Positions 42,316-51,551 of a stretch of 64,000 bases of DNA are shown here, piece after piece. This stretch comes from Brevundimonas sp. (lineage in GTDB: Bacteria > Pseudomonadota > Alphaproteobacteria > Caulobacterales > Caulobacteraceae): contig NZ_JAHBYB010000007.1 of assembly GCF_019636155.1 (NCBI RefSeq), positions 1 to 64,000 of the forward strand. The letters are read 5' to 3'. The notes under the pieces were generated by a model. The model searched no databases, was not told where the DNA came from, and saw nothing but the letters and a program-made list of their open reading frames with translations. Positions within the stretch are counted from its first letter, which is position 1. Every line of letters begins with the position of its first letter. Position numbers and translations under genes: made by a program.

Positions 42316-45243
42316 TCAGCTTCCCGCCCGCTGTCGCGCGTCCAGCCAGCGCACCGCATCGGCGTCGCGGGCGGACAGGTCCGGATAGTCCGGGTCCGAG
42401 CCGACATCCGGCACGCGACGCCAGGACCGGGCGCATTTGGCGTATTCGGCCAGCCGGACCTCCGCCGTCACCGCCTCTCCGCCGGGGAACAGTTCGGCGC
42501 CGGAGGTGCGGAACACCTCGGCCGCATCCAGACCCTCGAACGCCGACAGGGATTCGGCCGGGCCGGTCACGCGCGGCCAGGCGTCCAGGGCGCCGCCGAT
42601 CACCTTGTCCCGCCGCGCCGTTTCCAGCGCCTCGTTGACGATCTCCAGCACGGCGTTGACGCGGCCCCACCGCTGGGCCTCCGCATCGTTGCGCCACTGG
42701 GCCGGCGTCTCGGGGATCACCCGGGCGCAGTTCGAGCCGCCCTCGGGGAACCGTGTCGTCCAGGCCTCTTCCATGGTGAAGGGCGTCAGAGGCGCCAGCC
42801 AGGCGGTCAGGCGCAGGAAGACTTCGTCCATCACCGTGCGCGCGGCGCGGCGGCGCACCGCGTCGGGCCGGTCGCAGTACAGGCTGTCCTTGCGAATGTC
42901 GAAATACAGGGCCGACAGGTCGCCGGAGCAGAACTCCAGCACCGGCCGCACCACGTCCTGGAAGCGATAGTCGGCGTAGGCGGCCCGCACCTGGCCATCC
43001 AACTCCCACAGGCGATGCAGGATGAACCGCTCCAGCGGCGGCATCTGGTCCAGCGGCAGGCGTTCGGCCTCCTCGAACCCGTTCAGGGCGCCCAGCAGGT
43101 AACGGACGGTGTTCCTCAGCTTGCGATAGGCGTCGACCGTGGTCTGAAGGATCTGCTTTCCGATCCGCTGGTCCTCGGCATAGTCCACCAGGGCGACCCA
43201 CAGCCGCAGGATGTCGGCCCCACTCTCCTTGATCACCACCGCCGGATCGACGGTGTTGCCCTTGGACTTGGACATCTTCTCGCCGTTCTCGTCCTGGGTG
43301 AACCCATGGGTCAGCACGGCCTTGTAGGGCGCGCGGCCACGGGTGCCCGAGCCTTCCAGCATGTTGGACTGGAACCAGCCGCGATGCTGGTCCGAGCCTT
43401 CCAGATACAGGTCGGCGGGCCAGTGCGACGGGCGGTCGCCGGTATAGCCCTGTTCCGGGGTGCGCGGCTCCAGGGTGAAGGCGTGGGTGCAGCCGCTGTC
43501 GAACCAGACGTCCAGGATGTCCTCGACCTTCTCGTACCGGGCCGGATCGTGGGCGCCCAGGAAGTCGGCGTCGGGCGTCTCGAACCAGGCGTCGGCGCCG
43601 CCGCTGCGGATGGCCTGAACGATGCGGGCGTCGACCTGCGGATCATGCAGGGGGTGGCCGGTCTGTTTGTCCACGAACATGGCCAGGGGCGTGCCCCAGG
43701 CGCGCTGGCGGCTGATCAGCCAGTCGGGCCGCCCCTCGACCATCGCGCGGATGCGGTTCTTGCCCGCCGCCGGGTGGAAGGCGGTGTCGTCGATAGAGCG
43801 CAGGGCGATCTCGCGCAGGGTGTCGCCGCCCGCCAGTTCCTCATCCATGCGGATGAACCACTGCGGTGTGTTCCTGAAGATCACGGGCGCGCGCGAACGC
43901 CAGCTGTGCGGATAGGAATGCTCCATCCGGCCCCGCGCCAGAAGGGCGCCGACCTCGATCAGCCGGTCCATCACCGCGCCGTTGGCCGGACCGAATTTGC
44001 CGGTCTTCTTGCCCTCGGTCTCCAGCACCTTCAGGCCGGCGAACAGGGGGACGTGCTCATAATAGGCGCCGTCGGGATCGACCGTGTCGGGCACCTCGTG
44101 ATGGCCGTGGGCCTTCCACACCTCGAAGTCGTCGGCGCCGTGGCCGGGGGCGGTATGCACGAAGCCCGTGCCCGCGTCGTCGGTCACGTGGTCCCCCGCC
44201 AGCAGGGGCACGGCGAAGCCATAGCCGGGATGCAGCGGCGCCAGAGGGTGGGCGCACTCCAGCCCCGACGGATTGATGGCGTCCAGCCGGGTCCATTCGG
44301 CGATCTTGGCCGCCTTGCGCACGTCGTCCGCCAGTTTGTCGGCGACGATGAACCGCTCGCCCGGCCTGGCCCAGGGCTCGAACTCCAGCCCCGTCTCCAT
44401 GGCCGTGACCTCATACAGGCCATAGGCGATCTCGGGCCCATAGCTGATGGCCCGGTTGGCGGGGATGGTCCACGGCGTGGTGGTCCAGATCACGATCGAC
44501 GGGGTGGCGTGGCGGAAGGCCAGCAGGTCGTCGGGCTGGTCGTCGCCGGCCCCCGTGACCGGGAATTTCACCCAGATCGTGGGGCTGACATGGTCGTGAT
44601 ACTCCACCTCGGCGTCGGCCAGGGCCGTGCGCTCGACCGGCGACCACATCACCGGCTTGGACCCGCGGTACAGCTGGCCCGAGGTCTTGAACTTGTGGAA
44701 TTCCTGCACGATGGCCGCCTCGGTGCCGAAGTCCATGGTGGCGTAGCGATTGTCCCAGTCGCCGATGACGCCCAGCCGCTTGAACTGTTCGCGCTGAACC
44801 TCGATCCAGCCGGTGGCGTATTCGCGGCAGGCGGCGCGGAAGGCGGCCTTGGACACCTCGTCCTTGCGCTTGCCCTGGGCGCGGAACTTCTCTTCGATCT
44901 TCCATTCGATCGGCAGGCCGTGGCAGTCCCAGCCGGGGACATAGTCGACATCATAGCCCAGCAGGAACCGCGACCGGACGACGAAGTCCTTCAGCGTCTT
45001 GTTCAGCGCGTGGCCGATATGGATGTCGCCGTTCGCATAGGGCGGACCGTCGTGCAGCACATACAGGGGCGCCTTCTGCGACTGGCGCAGCGCGCGCAGG
45101 TCGCCGTACAGGTCGCCCCACTGTTCCAGGATCGCCGGCTCCTTCTGCGGCAGGCCGCCGCGCATGGGAAAGGGCGTCTCGGGCAGGAAGACGGTGTCGC
45201 GGTAATCGCGGCCGGTGGAAGGGGTGTCTTTGGCGTCGGCCAT
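42316..45243 (-). CDS. ileS: Isoleucyl-tRNA synthetase
   Basis: Class I synthetase of 975 residues charging tRNA-Ile. It has the HIGH motif in GPPYANGDIHIGHALNKTLK near residue 68 and the KMSKS loop in GEKMSKSKGNTVDP near 650. The editing domain lies between, with TTTPWTIPANRAISY, and the anticodon-binding domain follows. The C-terminus lacks an evident zinc-finger cluster, as in many alphaproteobacterial enzymes. A 243-base region separates it from the divergent DUF3828 gene; no T-box or other leader structure is evident there. Confidence 0.96.
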   Translation of the reverse strand: MADAKDTPSTGRDYRDTVFLPETPFPMRGGLPQKEPAILEQWGDLYGDLRALRQSQKAPLYVLHDGPPYANGDIHIGHALNKTLKDFVVRSRFLLGYDVDYVPGWDCHGLPIEWKIEEKFRAQGKRKDEVSKAAFRAACREYATGWIEVQREQFKRLGVIGDWDNRYATMDFGTEAAIVQEFHKFKTSGQLYRGSKPVMWSPVERTALADAEVEYHDHVSPTIWVKFPVTGAGDDQPDDLLAFRHATPSIVIWTTTPWTIPANRAISYGPEIAYGLYEVTAMETGLEFEPWARPGERFIVADKLADDVRKAAKIAEWTRLDAINPSGLECAHPLAPLHPGYGFAVPLLAGDHVTDDAGTGFVHTAPGHGADDFEVWKAHGHHEVPDTVDPDGAYYEHVPLFAGLKVLETEGKKTGKFGPANGAVMDRLIEVGALLARGRMEHSYPHSWRSRAPVIFRNTPQWFIRMDEELAGGDTLREIALRSIDDTAFHPAAGKNRIRAMVEGRPDWLISRQRAWGTPLAMFVDKQTGHPLHDPQVDARIVQAIRSGGADAWFETPDADFLGAHDPARYEKVEDILDVWFDSGCTHAFTLEPRTPEQGYTGDRPSHWPADLYLEGSDQHRGWFQSNMLEGSGTRGRAPYKAVLTHGFTQDENGEKMSKSKGNTVDPAVVIKESGADILRLWVALVDYAEDQRIGKQILQTTVDAYRKLRNTVRYLLGALNGFEEAERLPLDQMPPLERFILHRLWELDGQVRAAYADYRFQDVVRPVLEFCSGDLSALYFDIRKDSLYCDRPDAVRRRAARTVMDEVFLRLTAWLAPLTPFTMEEAWTTRFPEGGSNCARVIPETPAQWRNDAEAQRWGRVNAVLEIVNEALETARRDKVIGGALDAWPRVTGPAESLSAFEGLDAAEVFRTSGAELFPGGEAVTAEVRLAEYAKCARSWRRVPDVGSDPDYPDLSARDADAVRWLDARQRAGS

Positions 45244-45486
45244 GAGTTCAGTCTCGGCGTCTAAAATGATCCGTTCGCGTGTCGATCTCGATCCCGGCGT
45301 GCACGGGGCCTTGGCCCTGCGGCGCTACGCCGGGCGGCTAATCGAAATCGGGCGAACGACGCGGACGGTCATGGTCCGGGCGGTCTAGCAGAGGCCGGGG
45401 GGGCGACGCCAGCGCGGATCGTCAGGAACCGCAGGGTTGGCGCGCGCCTGTCGCGGCCGCACGGTGGCGTCAGCCGGAGGATGACC

Positions 45487-46041
45487 ATGCGCCTGACCCT
45501 CGTCGCCCTGATCTTCCTGGGCTTGGCCGCCTGCGACCGCGCGGCCGAGGCCCAGCCGCCCAAGACCGCGACCCTGATCGCCATGGCCGCGCCGGCGGCC
45601 CAGGCCGAGGACGGGGCGGGGGCCGAGACCTTCGTGCGCGCCCTCTACGCCAGCTATGCCGACGGGGACGACGCCCGGCCCTGGTCGGGCGACCGGGTCT
45701 GGTCCGCGCGGATGAACGCCCTGGTGCGCCGCGACGCCGAACTGGCCACCGAGGATCTGCCCTATCTGGACGCCGACCCGATCTGCGACTGCCAGGACTG
45801 GGAGCGGCTGGCGGTGCGCGCGGTGGCCCTGTCGCCGGTCGGCGCCGACGGCTCGGTCGAGGCGACCGTGCGCTTCGTCAACGGCGGCGAGGACAAGACG
45901 GCCCTGCTGAAGCTGAAACGCGAGGCCGACGGCTGGCGGGTCGATGACGTTATGAACCCCGGCCATCCGTCCCTGGCCCAGAACCTGGCGGAGTCCAACG
46001 CCCGGATCGAGGCGGGGCGAAAGGCGCTGGACCGCGACTGA
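45487..46041 (+). CDS. DUF3828 family lipoprotein 1
   Basis: Predicted lipoprotein of 184 residues: signal LTLVALIFLGLAAC, then a linker and a DUF3828-like domain with ETFVRALYASYADGDDARPW, DLPYLDADPICDCQDWERLA and WRVDDVMNPG. The upstream ATG at 45481 lies directly against GGAGG, so the ATG at 45487 (six-base spacing) is preferred. It is followed by a second copy of the same family. Function unknown; related proteins are periplasmic. Confidence 0.8.
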   Translation: MRLTLVALIFLGLAACDRAAEAQPPKTATLIAMAAPAAQAEDGAGAETFVRALYASYADGDDARPWSGDRVWSARMNALVRRDAELATEDLPYLDADPICDCQDWERLAVRAVALSPVGADGSVEATVRFVNGGEDKTALLKLKREADGWRVDDVMNPGHPSLAQNLAESNARIEAGRKALDRD

Positions 46042-46095
46042 CCGCTTGCCCGGCGGCCGGCGCGCGCGGATAGTCGCGGCGAAAGGGAGCCCGCC

Positions 46096-46623
46096 ATGCG
46101 CCATCTCGTCCTGCTAATCGGCGTCGCCCTGGCGGCGGCCGCCTGTTCCGACCCGGATGCGACCGAACCGGCCGACGCCTCGGCCGCCGCGGCCCTGCCG
46201 CCCGGACGGCCGGCCGTCTATCAGGCCGCGACCGAGGGGCCGGAAGCCTTCGTCCGGGCGCTCTACGCCATGTATGAGGCCAATGCGGCCGGAGAGCCCC
46301 CGGCGCCCGGCCGCGACCCGCTGTACGGCCGCATCTTCAACGCCGCCATGGGTGAGGACTTCCGCCAGAACCAGGGCCAGGTCCCCTTCCTGAATTTCGA
46401 TGCGGTCTGCGGCTGCCAGGACGGCCAGGTGCGGCTGACCTCGGTCACGGTGATCCCGACCGAACGGTTCAAGGCGGACGCCCAGGTCGCCTTCACCGTC
46501 GACGGCCAGGCCCGGTCCCAGGTGCTGAAACTGGAGCAGGAAGGCCCCAGCTGGCGGATCGCCGACGTGATCCCGGCGGGCGAGACCTCGCTGCGCGAAC
46601 GGATCATCGCCACCCTCAGATAG
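46096..46623 (+). CDS. DUF3828 family lipoprotein 2
   Basis: Predicted lipoprotein of 175 residues (signal LVLLIGVALAAAAC), related to the preceding gene: EAFVRALYAMYEANAAGEPP, QVPFLNFDAVCGCQDGQVRL and SWRIADVIPAGE occupy the same positions. The pair looks like an old tandem duplication placed between ribF and ileS on the opposite strand. Its 3' end overlaps the 3' end of ribF by eight bases. Confidence 0.8.
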   Translation: MRHLVLLIGVALAAAACSDPDATEPADASAAAALPPGRPAVYQAATEGPEAFVRALYAMYEANAAGEPPAPGRDPLYGRIFNAAMGEDFRQNQGQVPFLNFDAVCGCQDGQVRLTSVTVIPTERFKADAQVAFTVDGQARSQVLKLEQEGPSWRIADVIPAGETSLRERIIATLR

Positions 46624-47554
46624 TCGACAGCACCTGTCGCGCCCGTTCGGCGTCGGCCTCGATCTGGGCTTTCAGGGCCTCAAGCCCGTCGAACGTCATC
46701 TCGGGCCGCAGGAAGGCGATCAACTGGGTCTCGATGGTCTGGCCGTACAGGTCGCCGTCGAAGTCGAACAGCCAGACCTCCAGCATCGGCTCGGGCGTGC
46801 GCCACATCGGCCGGACGCCCAGGCTGGCGACCCCGTCGAACACCCGGCCGTCGGCCAGGCGGGTGCGGGTCGCATAGACGCCGAAGGCCGGGCGCATATA
46901 GCCGCCCAGGGTCACGTTGGCGGTGGGGACGCCGAGGGTCCGGCCGCGCTTGTCGCCGTGCACCACCTCGCCGGCGATGGCGAAGGGGCGGCCCAGGATG
47001 GCGGCGGCGCGGTCCATGTCCCCCGCCTTCAGCGCCTCTCGCACCGCGCTGGACGACAGTTTCAGCCCGTCCGGATCGTCGATCCGCGGGGTCATCGAGA
47101 CCGAAAAGCCCAGCTCGGCGCCATAGGCGCGCAGGGCCTCGGGCGAACCGGACCGCCCCTTGCCGAAGGTGAAGTCGAAGCCGACCGCCGCATGGCGCAC
47201 CCCCAGGCCGTCGGCCAGGACCTGTTCGGCGAAATCCCGGTCGCTCATGGCCGCCATCTCGGCGTCGAAGGGCAGCAGATACAGGCGCTCGACCCCAAGC
47301 TCGCCCAGGGCCGCCGCCATCTGGTCCGGCGTCATCAGGCCGAAGGGGGCGGCGTCGGGCTGGAAGAATCGGCGCGGATGCGGGGCGAAACTGACGACGC
47401 CCAGGGGGGCGTCCAGGTCGCGGGCCGCGCGGGCCGCGTCGGCGATGACCGCCTGATGACCCTGGTGAACCCCGTCGAAGGCGCCCACGGCCACGGCGGC
47501 GCCCTTCAGGTCGGACGGCAGGTCGCGCCAGTCGGGGATGATCCGGGCGGCCAA
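46616..47554 (-). CDS. ribF: Bifunctional riboflavin kinase/FAD synthetase
   Basis: Makes FMN and FAD from riboflavin. It has 312 residues. The N-terminal nucleotidyltransferase shows VGAFDGVHQGHQAVIADAAR and SFAPHPRRFF; the C-terminal flavokinase shows GRPFAIAGEVVHGDKRGRTL and GVPTANV, with the metal and flavin site. It is next to the MaoC gene (one base apart), so both are co-transcribed. ribF commonly sits upstream of ileS and lspA, as here but with two opposite genes inserted. Confidence 0.95.
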   Translation of the reverse strand: MAARIIPDWRDLPSDLKGAAVAVGAFDGVHQGHQAVIADAARAARDLDAPLGVVSFAPHPRRFFQPDAAPFGLMTPDQMAAALGELGVERLYLLPFDAEMAAMSDRDFAEQVLADGLGVRHAAVGFDFTFGKGRSGSPEALRAYGAELGFSVSMTPRIDDPDGLKLSSSAVREALKAGDMDRAAAILGRPFAIAGEVVHGDKRGRTLGVPTANVTLGGYMRPAFGVYATRTRLADGRVFDGVASLGVRPMWRTPEPMLEVWLFDFDGDLYGQTIETQLIAFLRPEMTFDGLEALKAQIEADAERARQVLSTI

Positions 47555-47555
47555 G

Positions 47556-48017
47556 TCAGTCCTTCGCGGGCCGGCGGCGGCGCGGCACCCGGACCAGGGC
47601 CTCGCCGTCCATCACCACCTCGTCGCCGACCAGGCCCTGCGCCTTCAGCACCACGCGGGCGCTTTCGGGATCGACCTCGGCCACCGTCACCCGCGCGATC
47701 AGGACATCGCCGATCCGCACCGGCTTGTGGAAGCTCAGGGTCTGGCTGAGGAAGATCGCCCCCGCGCCCGGCAGCATGGTGCCGACCACCGCGGAACCGA
47801 CCGAAGCCGACAGCAGGCCGTGGGCGATCCGCCCGCGATAGGCGGTCTTGGCCGCATAGGCCTCGTCCATGTGCACGGGGTTGAAGTCGTCGGACGCCTC
47901 GGCGAACTGGACGATGCGCGCCTCGGTGATCTCGACGCGCTTTTCGGCGGTCATGCCGACGAACAGTTCATCCAGGATATAGCCGCCGGACGGATGGGCT
48001 TGGACCAGATCGCTCAT
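47556..48017 (-). CDS. MaoC-like (R)-specific enoyl-CoA hydratase
   Basis: Hot-dog fold hydratase of 153 residues with the MaoC signature FAEASDDFNPVHMDEAYA containing the Asp-His catalytic pair, then RIAHGLLSASVGSAVVG. Such enzymes hydrate trans-2-enoyl-CoA to (R)-3-hydroxyacyl-CoA and can feed PHA synthase, making a functional link to phaC at 3707 possible but unproven. The stop lies one base from the ribF start. Confidence 0.87.
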   Translation of the reverse strand: MSDLVQAHPSGGYILDELFVGMTAEKRVEITEARIVQFAEASDDFNPVHMDEAYAAKTAYRGRIAHGLLSASVGSAVVGTMLPGAGAIFLSQTLSFHKPVRIGDVLIARVTVAEVDPESARVVLKAQGLVGDEVVMDGEALVRVPRRRRPAKD

Positions 48018-48055
48018 GGGCGGGTGTTAGCGCCGACCGCGGCGCTTGGCCACAG

Positions 48056-48928
48056 TCACCACGCCAGTTCCAGCGCCGCATAGCGGGCGTAGGTCGTCTC
48101 GGCCTTCAGCAGATCGGCCGCGTGGGCGGGGTCCAGGGCGCCGTCGGGGCCGCGCGCCTGGTCGCCATGAATCCCTTGCGCGATGAACAGGCAGTCCAGA
48201 CCCTGGCGGTTGGCGCCCATGACGTCGGTCACCACTCCGTCGCCGATGCACAGGATGCGCGACCGGTCGATGGGCCCGCCACGCAGGCGTTCGGCCGCAT
48301 CGACGGCCAGTTCGTAGATCGGCCCGAAGGGCTTGCCGGCCATGACCACCCGCCCGCCCAGGCTTTCGTACAGGTCCGCCAGGGCGCCGGCGCAGTAGAT
48401 CAGCCGATCGCCGCGCTGGACCACCCGGTCGGGGTTGGCGCAGATCAGCTCCAGATCGCGCGCTGCGGCGGGGACGAAGCGGTCGCGGTAGTCCTCTGGC
48501 GTTTCGGTTTCGTCGTTCTCGGGTCCGGTGACGGAGATGAAGGCCGCCTCTTCGGGCCGCGACGCGCGGACGAGGCCCGTGCCTTCATAAAGCGCCTGGT
48601 CGCGGTCCGGGCCGATGATCCAGGCGGGGCCGGACGCCGCGCGCCGGGCCAGTTCCGCGCGGGTGGCGTCGCCCGAGGTGACCACGGCGTCCCAGGCCTG
48701 GCGCGGGACCCCCAGGCCCTCCATCTGGCCGATCACTCCGTCGGCGGGACGCGGGGAGTTGGAGATCAGCACCACCGAACCGCCCCGGGCCCGGAACGCG
48801 GCCAGGGCCCGGCAAGGCGTCTCCCAGGCCTCGCGACCGTTGTGGATCACGCCCCAGACGTCGCACAGCAGGACATCGTAATCGCCGGCGACGGCCGACA
48901 GGCGGGGCAGGGGATGGGGCAGGGTCAT
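48056..48928 (-). CDS. HAD-superfamily phosphatase, TIGR01459 type
   Basis: HAD hydrolase of 290 residues, NagD-like with a C2 cap. Motif I is LLCDVWGVIHNG (an Asp-x-Trp form typical of this subfamily), motif II is VLISNSPRPADGV, the motif III lysine lies in VMAGKPFGPIYELAV, and motif IV is CIGDGVVTDVMGAN. The preferred substrate is unknown. It lies 38 bases upstream of the MaoC-ribF pair on the same strand and may be part of that operon. Confidence 0.88.
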   Translation of the reverse strand: MTLPHPLPRLSAVAGDYDVLLCDVWGVIHNGREAWETPCRALAAFRARGGSVVLISNSPRPADGVIGQMEGLGVPRQAWDAVVTSGDATRAELARRAASGPAWIIGPDRDQALYEGTGLVRASRPEEAAFISVTGPENDETETPEDYRDRFVPAAARDLELICANPDRVVQRGDRLIYCAGALADLYESLGGRVVMAGKPFGPIYELAVDAAERLRGGPIDRSRILCIGDGVVTDVMGANRQGLDCLFIAQGIHGDQARGPDGALDPAHAADLLKAETTYARYAALELAW

Positions 48929-49029
48929 GCGCCCGAGATAGCCGCTGAACCGCGCCGCGAGAAGCCGAAGACGGAACAGGCGCCGTCCCTGCCGTGTTCA
49001 GACCGCATCGACGGCGAAGGAGACGGGAC

Positions 49030-49389
49030 ATGGATCGGGACTGGGGACGGCTGACGGCGGTCGCGGCGGCCTGCGGCCTTGCGGGGCTGACGGCGGCGGG
49101 CTGCGCCACCACGGACGGCTACGCCTCGGCGTGCGAGCGCGACTATGCGCGCAACCGCCAGCAGGCGACGGCCTCGGGCGCCCTGCTGGGCGCGGCGGCG
49201 GGGGCGGCCCTGGCGGGATCGGGCGACCGGGAACGCGGGGCCGCCATCGGGGCGGCCATCGGCGGCCTTCTGGGCGCCCAGCTGTCGGCCGAGGACGACC
49301 CCTGCGGCTATGGCTTCGCCGGCTACAACCGCGACCATCGCTATGGCCGCGAGCGGATCTACTGGCGGGACGGCCGCCGGCCCTGGTGA
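49030..49389 (+). CDS. Glycine-zipper lipoprotein
   Basis: Predicted lipoprotein of 119 residues with lipobox LTAAGC near residue 24, then a glycine-zipper (ASGALLGAAAGAALAGSGD, GAAIGAAIGGLLGAQLS), which can insert in membranes or form channels, and an aromatic Arg-rich tail. AAGGAGA lies about eight bases from the ATG at 49030, so the longer reading from 48994 is rejected. Similar proteins are common outer-membrane small lipoproteins. Confidence 0.75.
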   Translation: MDRDWGRLTAVAAACGLAGLTAAGCATTDGYASACERDYARNRQQATASGALLGAAAGAALAGSGDRERGAAIGAAIGGLLGAQLSAEDDPCGYGFAGYNRDHRYGRERIYWRDGRRPW

Positions 49390-49393
49390 CCGA

Positions 49394-50668
49394 TCAGGCG
49401 AAGCGGCGGCGCTGTTCGGCGCTGCGCAGGGTCGAGCGCAGGAATTCCGGCGGCGGGTCGGTCTCGGCCAGGACCTGTTCCTTGATGGCGCGCGGCTCGC
49501 CGAACAGATGGCCCTGGCCGGCGGCGACGTCCAGTTCCAGGATGTCGACCACCTGGCGCTCATTCTCGACTTTTTCGGCGATCAGCTCGATGCCGTAGCG
49601 GCGCGTCAGGCCGGCGAAGTCCGCCGCCTGGATATCGGGCATGGAGCGCAGGGGCGCCGCGCCGTCCAGGTCCAGCAGCTGTTCGATCAGCAGATCGGCC
49701 GCCACCTTCATGAATTTCACGTCCGACCGCTGCAGGTCGGCGAAGTCCAGGTCCAGGGTCTGGACCTTGTCGATCGAGAAGCGGAACCCCAGGTCGGCCA
49801 GCTTGGCCATGTTGCGCGCCTCGACCGCGCCCCGGGCGTCGAACACCGCCTGGCCCAGTTCGAAGATCAGGGCCTGGTTCAGGTCGCGGTTCTCGCTGAG
49901 GAAGTCCAGGAACTGCGGGAAGAAGGTCTCGTCCCCCAGGCTGGTCAGGGCGATGTTGCAGAAGACCCCGACCTTGCGGTCCTGGCGCGCCAGCCGCCGC
50001 ACGATCTGGGCGCAGCGGAACAGCAGCAGGTTGTCGATCACCGGCGCCAGGCCCTCGCCCTCGGCCACCGACAGATATTCGGCCGGCATCATCACCCGGC
50101 CCGAGGCGTCGCGCAGGCGGGTGAAGCTCTCGTAGAAGATCGTCCGGCGCTGGGGCAGGGAGACCACCGGCTGGAGATACAGGTCGACGCGATTGTCGCT
50201 TAGCGCCTCATGCACCGTCTGCAGCAGGGCGTTGGACTGTTGCTGGCGGCGGGCCTCGACGGGATCGGAGACCGGCACGGGGCCGGCGCGGAACCGGTCT
50301 TCCAGGGTCTCGGTCATCTGCTGGACCAGGCCTTCCAGCATCCGCACCTCGCCCGACAGTTCCTCGGTGCGGTCCAGGGCGCCGCTTTCGACCGCCTTGG
50401 CCAGGCCGCTGAGGGCCCCCTGGGTCTCTTCCAGGGCGTCGGCCAGCAGGCGATGGGCCTCGCGCACCTGGTCGATCTCCTTCTTCAGGGCGCGGCGGTC
50501 CGACATCTGGGCGATCAGGCCGTGGACGGCGCTGAACAGGGCCAGGGCGCCCACGGCCCCGGCCGCGCCCGCACCGGCGCCGAATCCCGCGCGCCAGATG
50601 AAGGTCCCGACCGTCAGGGCCAGGAACAGATAGGCAAAGGCCAGAAATGCGGTGGTGATGGTGCGCAT
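49394..50668 (-). CDS. tipF: TipF-like degenerate EAL-domain c-di-GMP effector
   Basis: Membrane protein of 424 residues: two N-terminal hydrophobic helices (about 5-24 and 32-52), a coiled coil (56-125) and an EAL domain (about 145-415). The catalytic signature is YESFTRLRD, with ESF in place of EAL, so it likely binds rather than hydrolyses c-di-GMP. This is the architecture of Caulobacter TipF, a c-di-GMP receptor needed for flagellum placement and assembly at the pole. Late conserved segment GQGHLFGEPRAIK is intact. No other flagellar genes are in the window. Confidence 0.88.
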   Translation of the reverse strand: MRTITTAFLAFAYLFLALTVGTFIWRAGFGAGAGAAGAVGALALFSAVHGLIAQMSDRRALKKEIDQVREAHRLLADALEETQGALSGLAKAVESGALDRTEELSGEVRMLEGLVQQMTETLEDRFRAGPVPVSDPVEARRQQQSNALLQTVHEALSDNRVDLYLQPVVSLPQRRTIFYESFTRLRDASGRVMMPAEYLSVAEGEGLAPVIDNLLLFRCAQIVRRLARQDRKVGVFCNIALTSLGDETFFPQFLDFLSENRDLNQALIFELGQAVFDARGAVEARNMAKLADLGFRFSIDKVQTLDLDFADLQRSDVKFMKVAADLLIEQLLDLDGAAPLRSMPDIQAADFAGLTRRYGIELIAEKVENERQVVDILELDVAAGQGHLFGEPRAIKEQVLAETDPPPEFLRSTLRSAEQRRRFA

Positions 50669-50767
50669 GGGGACGCGTCGACGCCTTCCCGGATGGAATC
50701 GGCCGAGTATCGGGGTATCAGGAGCGCACCGCTAGTGCTCCTCCCGCGAATCGCCAAGGAAATCCCC

Positions 50768-51538
50768 ATGCAACTGTTCGACCTGTCCGGAAAAGTCGCC
50801 GTCATCACCGGTTCGTCGCGCGGCATCGGCCTGGCCATCGCCGAGCGGCTGGCCGAACACGGGGCCCAGGTTGTGATCTCGTCGCGCAAGGCCGGCCCGT
50901 GCGAGGAGGCGGCCGACGCCATCAACGCCCGATATGGCGCCGGCCGCGCCATGGCCGTGCCCGCCAACATCGGCTCCAAGGAGGATCTGCAGCGGCTGGT
51001 CGACCAGACCATGGCCGCCTGGGGCCATATCGACATCCTGGTCTGCAACGCCGCCAGCAACCCCTACGCCGGGCCGATGGCCGGCATCTCGGACGAGCAG
51101 TTCGAGAAGATCCTTCAGAACAACGTCATTTCGAACCACTGGCTGATCCAGATGATCGCGCCCCAGATGCTGGAGCGGAAGGACGGGTCGATCATCCTGC
51201 TGTCGTCCATCGGCGGCCTGCGCGGCAACGCCCTGATCGGAGCCTACAATGTGTCCAAGGCCGCCGACATGCAGATGGCGCGCAACCTGGCGGTCGAGTG
51301 GGGGCCGTCGAACGTGCGGGTCAACTGCATCGCTCCGGGCCTGGTCCAGACCGACTTCGCCAAATACCTGTGGGAGAACCCCGAACTGCTGAAGCAGGTG
51401 ACCGATCCCGCGCCGCTGAAGCGGATCGGCCAGCCGGACGAGATCGCCGGGGCGGCCGTCTATCTGGCGGCGCCGGCCTCGGCCTATATGACCGGCCAGA
51501 CCCTGGTCGTGGACGGCGGCGTCACCATTGCCTGGTGA
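50768..51538 (+). CDS. Short-chain dehydrogenase/reductase
   Basis: Classical SDR of 256 residues: cofactor loop TGSSRGIGLAIAERL, NAAS (94-97 region), catalytic Ser in LLSSIGGLRGNALIG and the YNVSKAA Tyr-Lys pair, then the C-terminal YMTGQTLVVDGGVTIAW. An Arg at SSRKAG after the second strand suggests NADPH preference. Sequences of this type are often annotated as SDR of acyl-CoA or steroid metabolism; the substrate is unknown. The next gene starts 13 bases later. Confidence 0.9.
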   Translation: MQLFDLSGKVAVITGSSRGIGLAIAERLAEHGAQVVISSRKAGPCEEAADAINARYGAGRAMAVPANIGSKEDLQRLVDQTMAAWGHIDILVCNAASNPYAGPMAGISDEQFEKILQNNVISNHWLIQMIAPQMLERKDGSIILLSSIGGLRGNALIGAYNVSKAADMQMARNLAVEWGPSNVRVNCIAPGLVQTDFAKYLWENPELLKQVTDPAPLKRIGQPDEIAGAAVYLAAPASAYMTGQTLVVDGGVTIAW

Positions 51539-51551
51539 CCGTCCCGGCCTG

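Noticed and set aside
41653-45264. 1203-residue open frame on the plus strand
   Set aside because: It is antisense to ileS and mgtC, with no domain and shadow-type composition.
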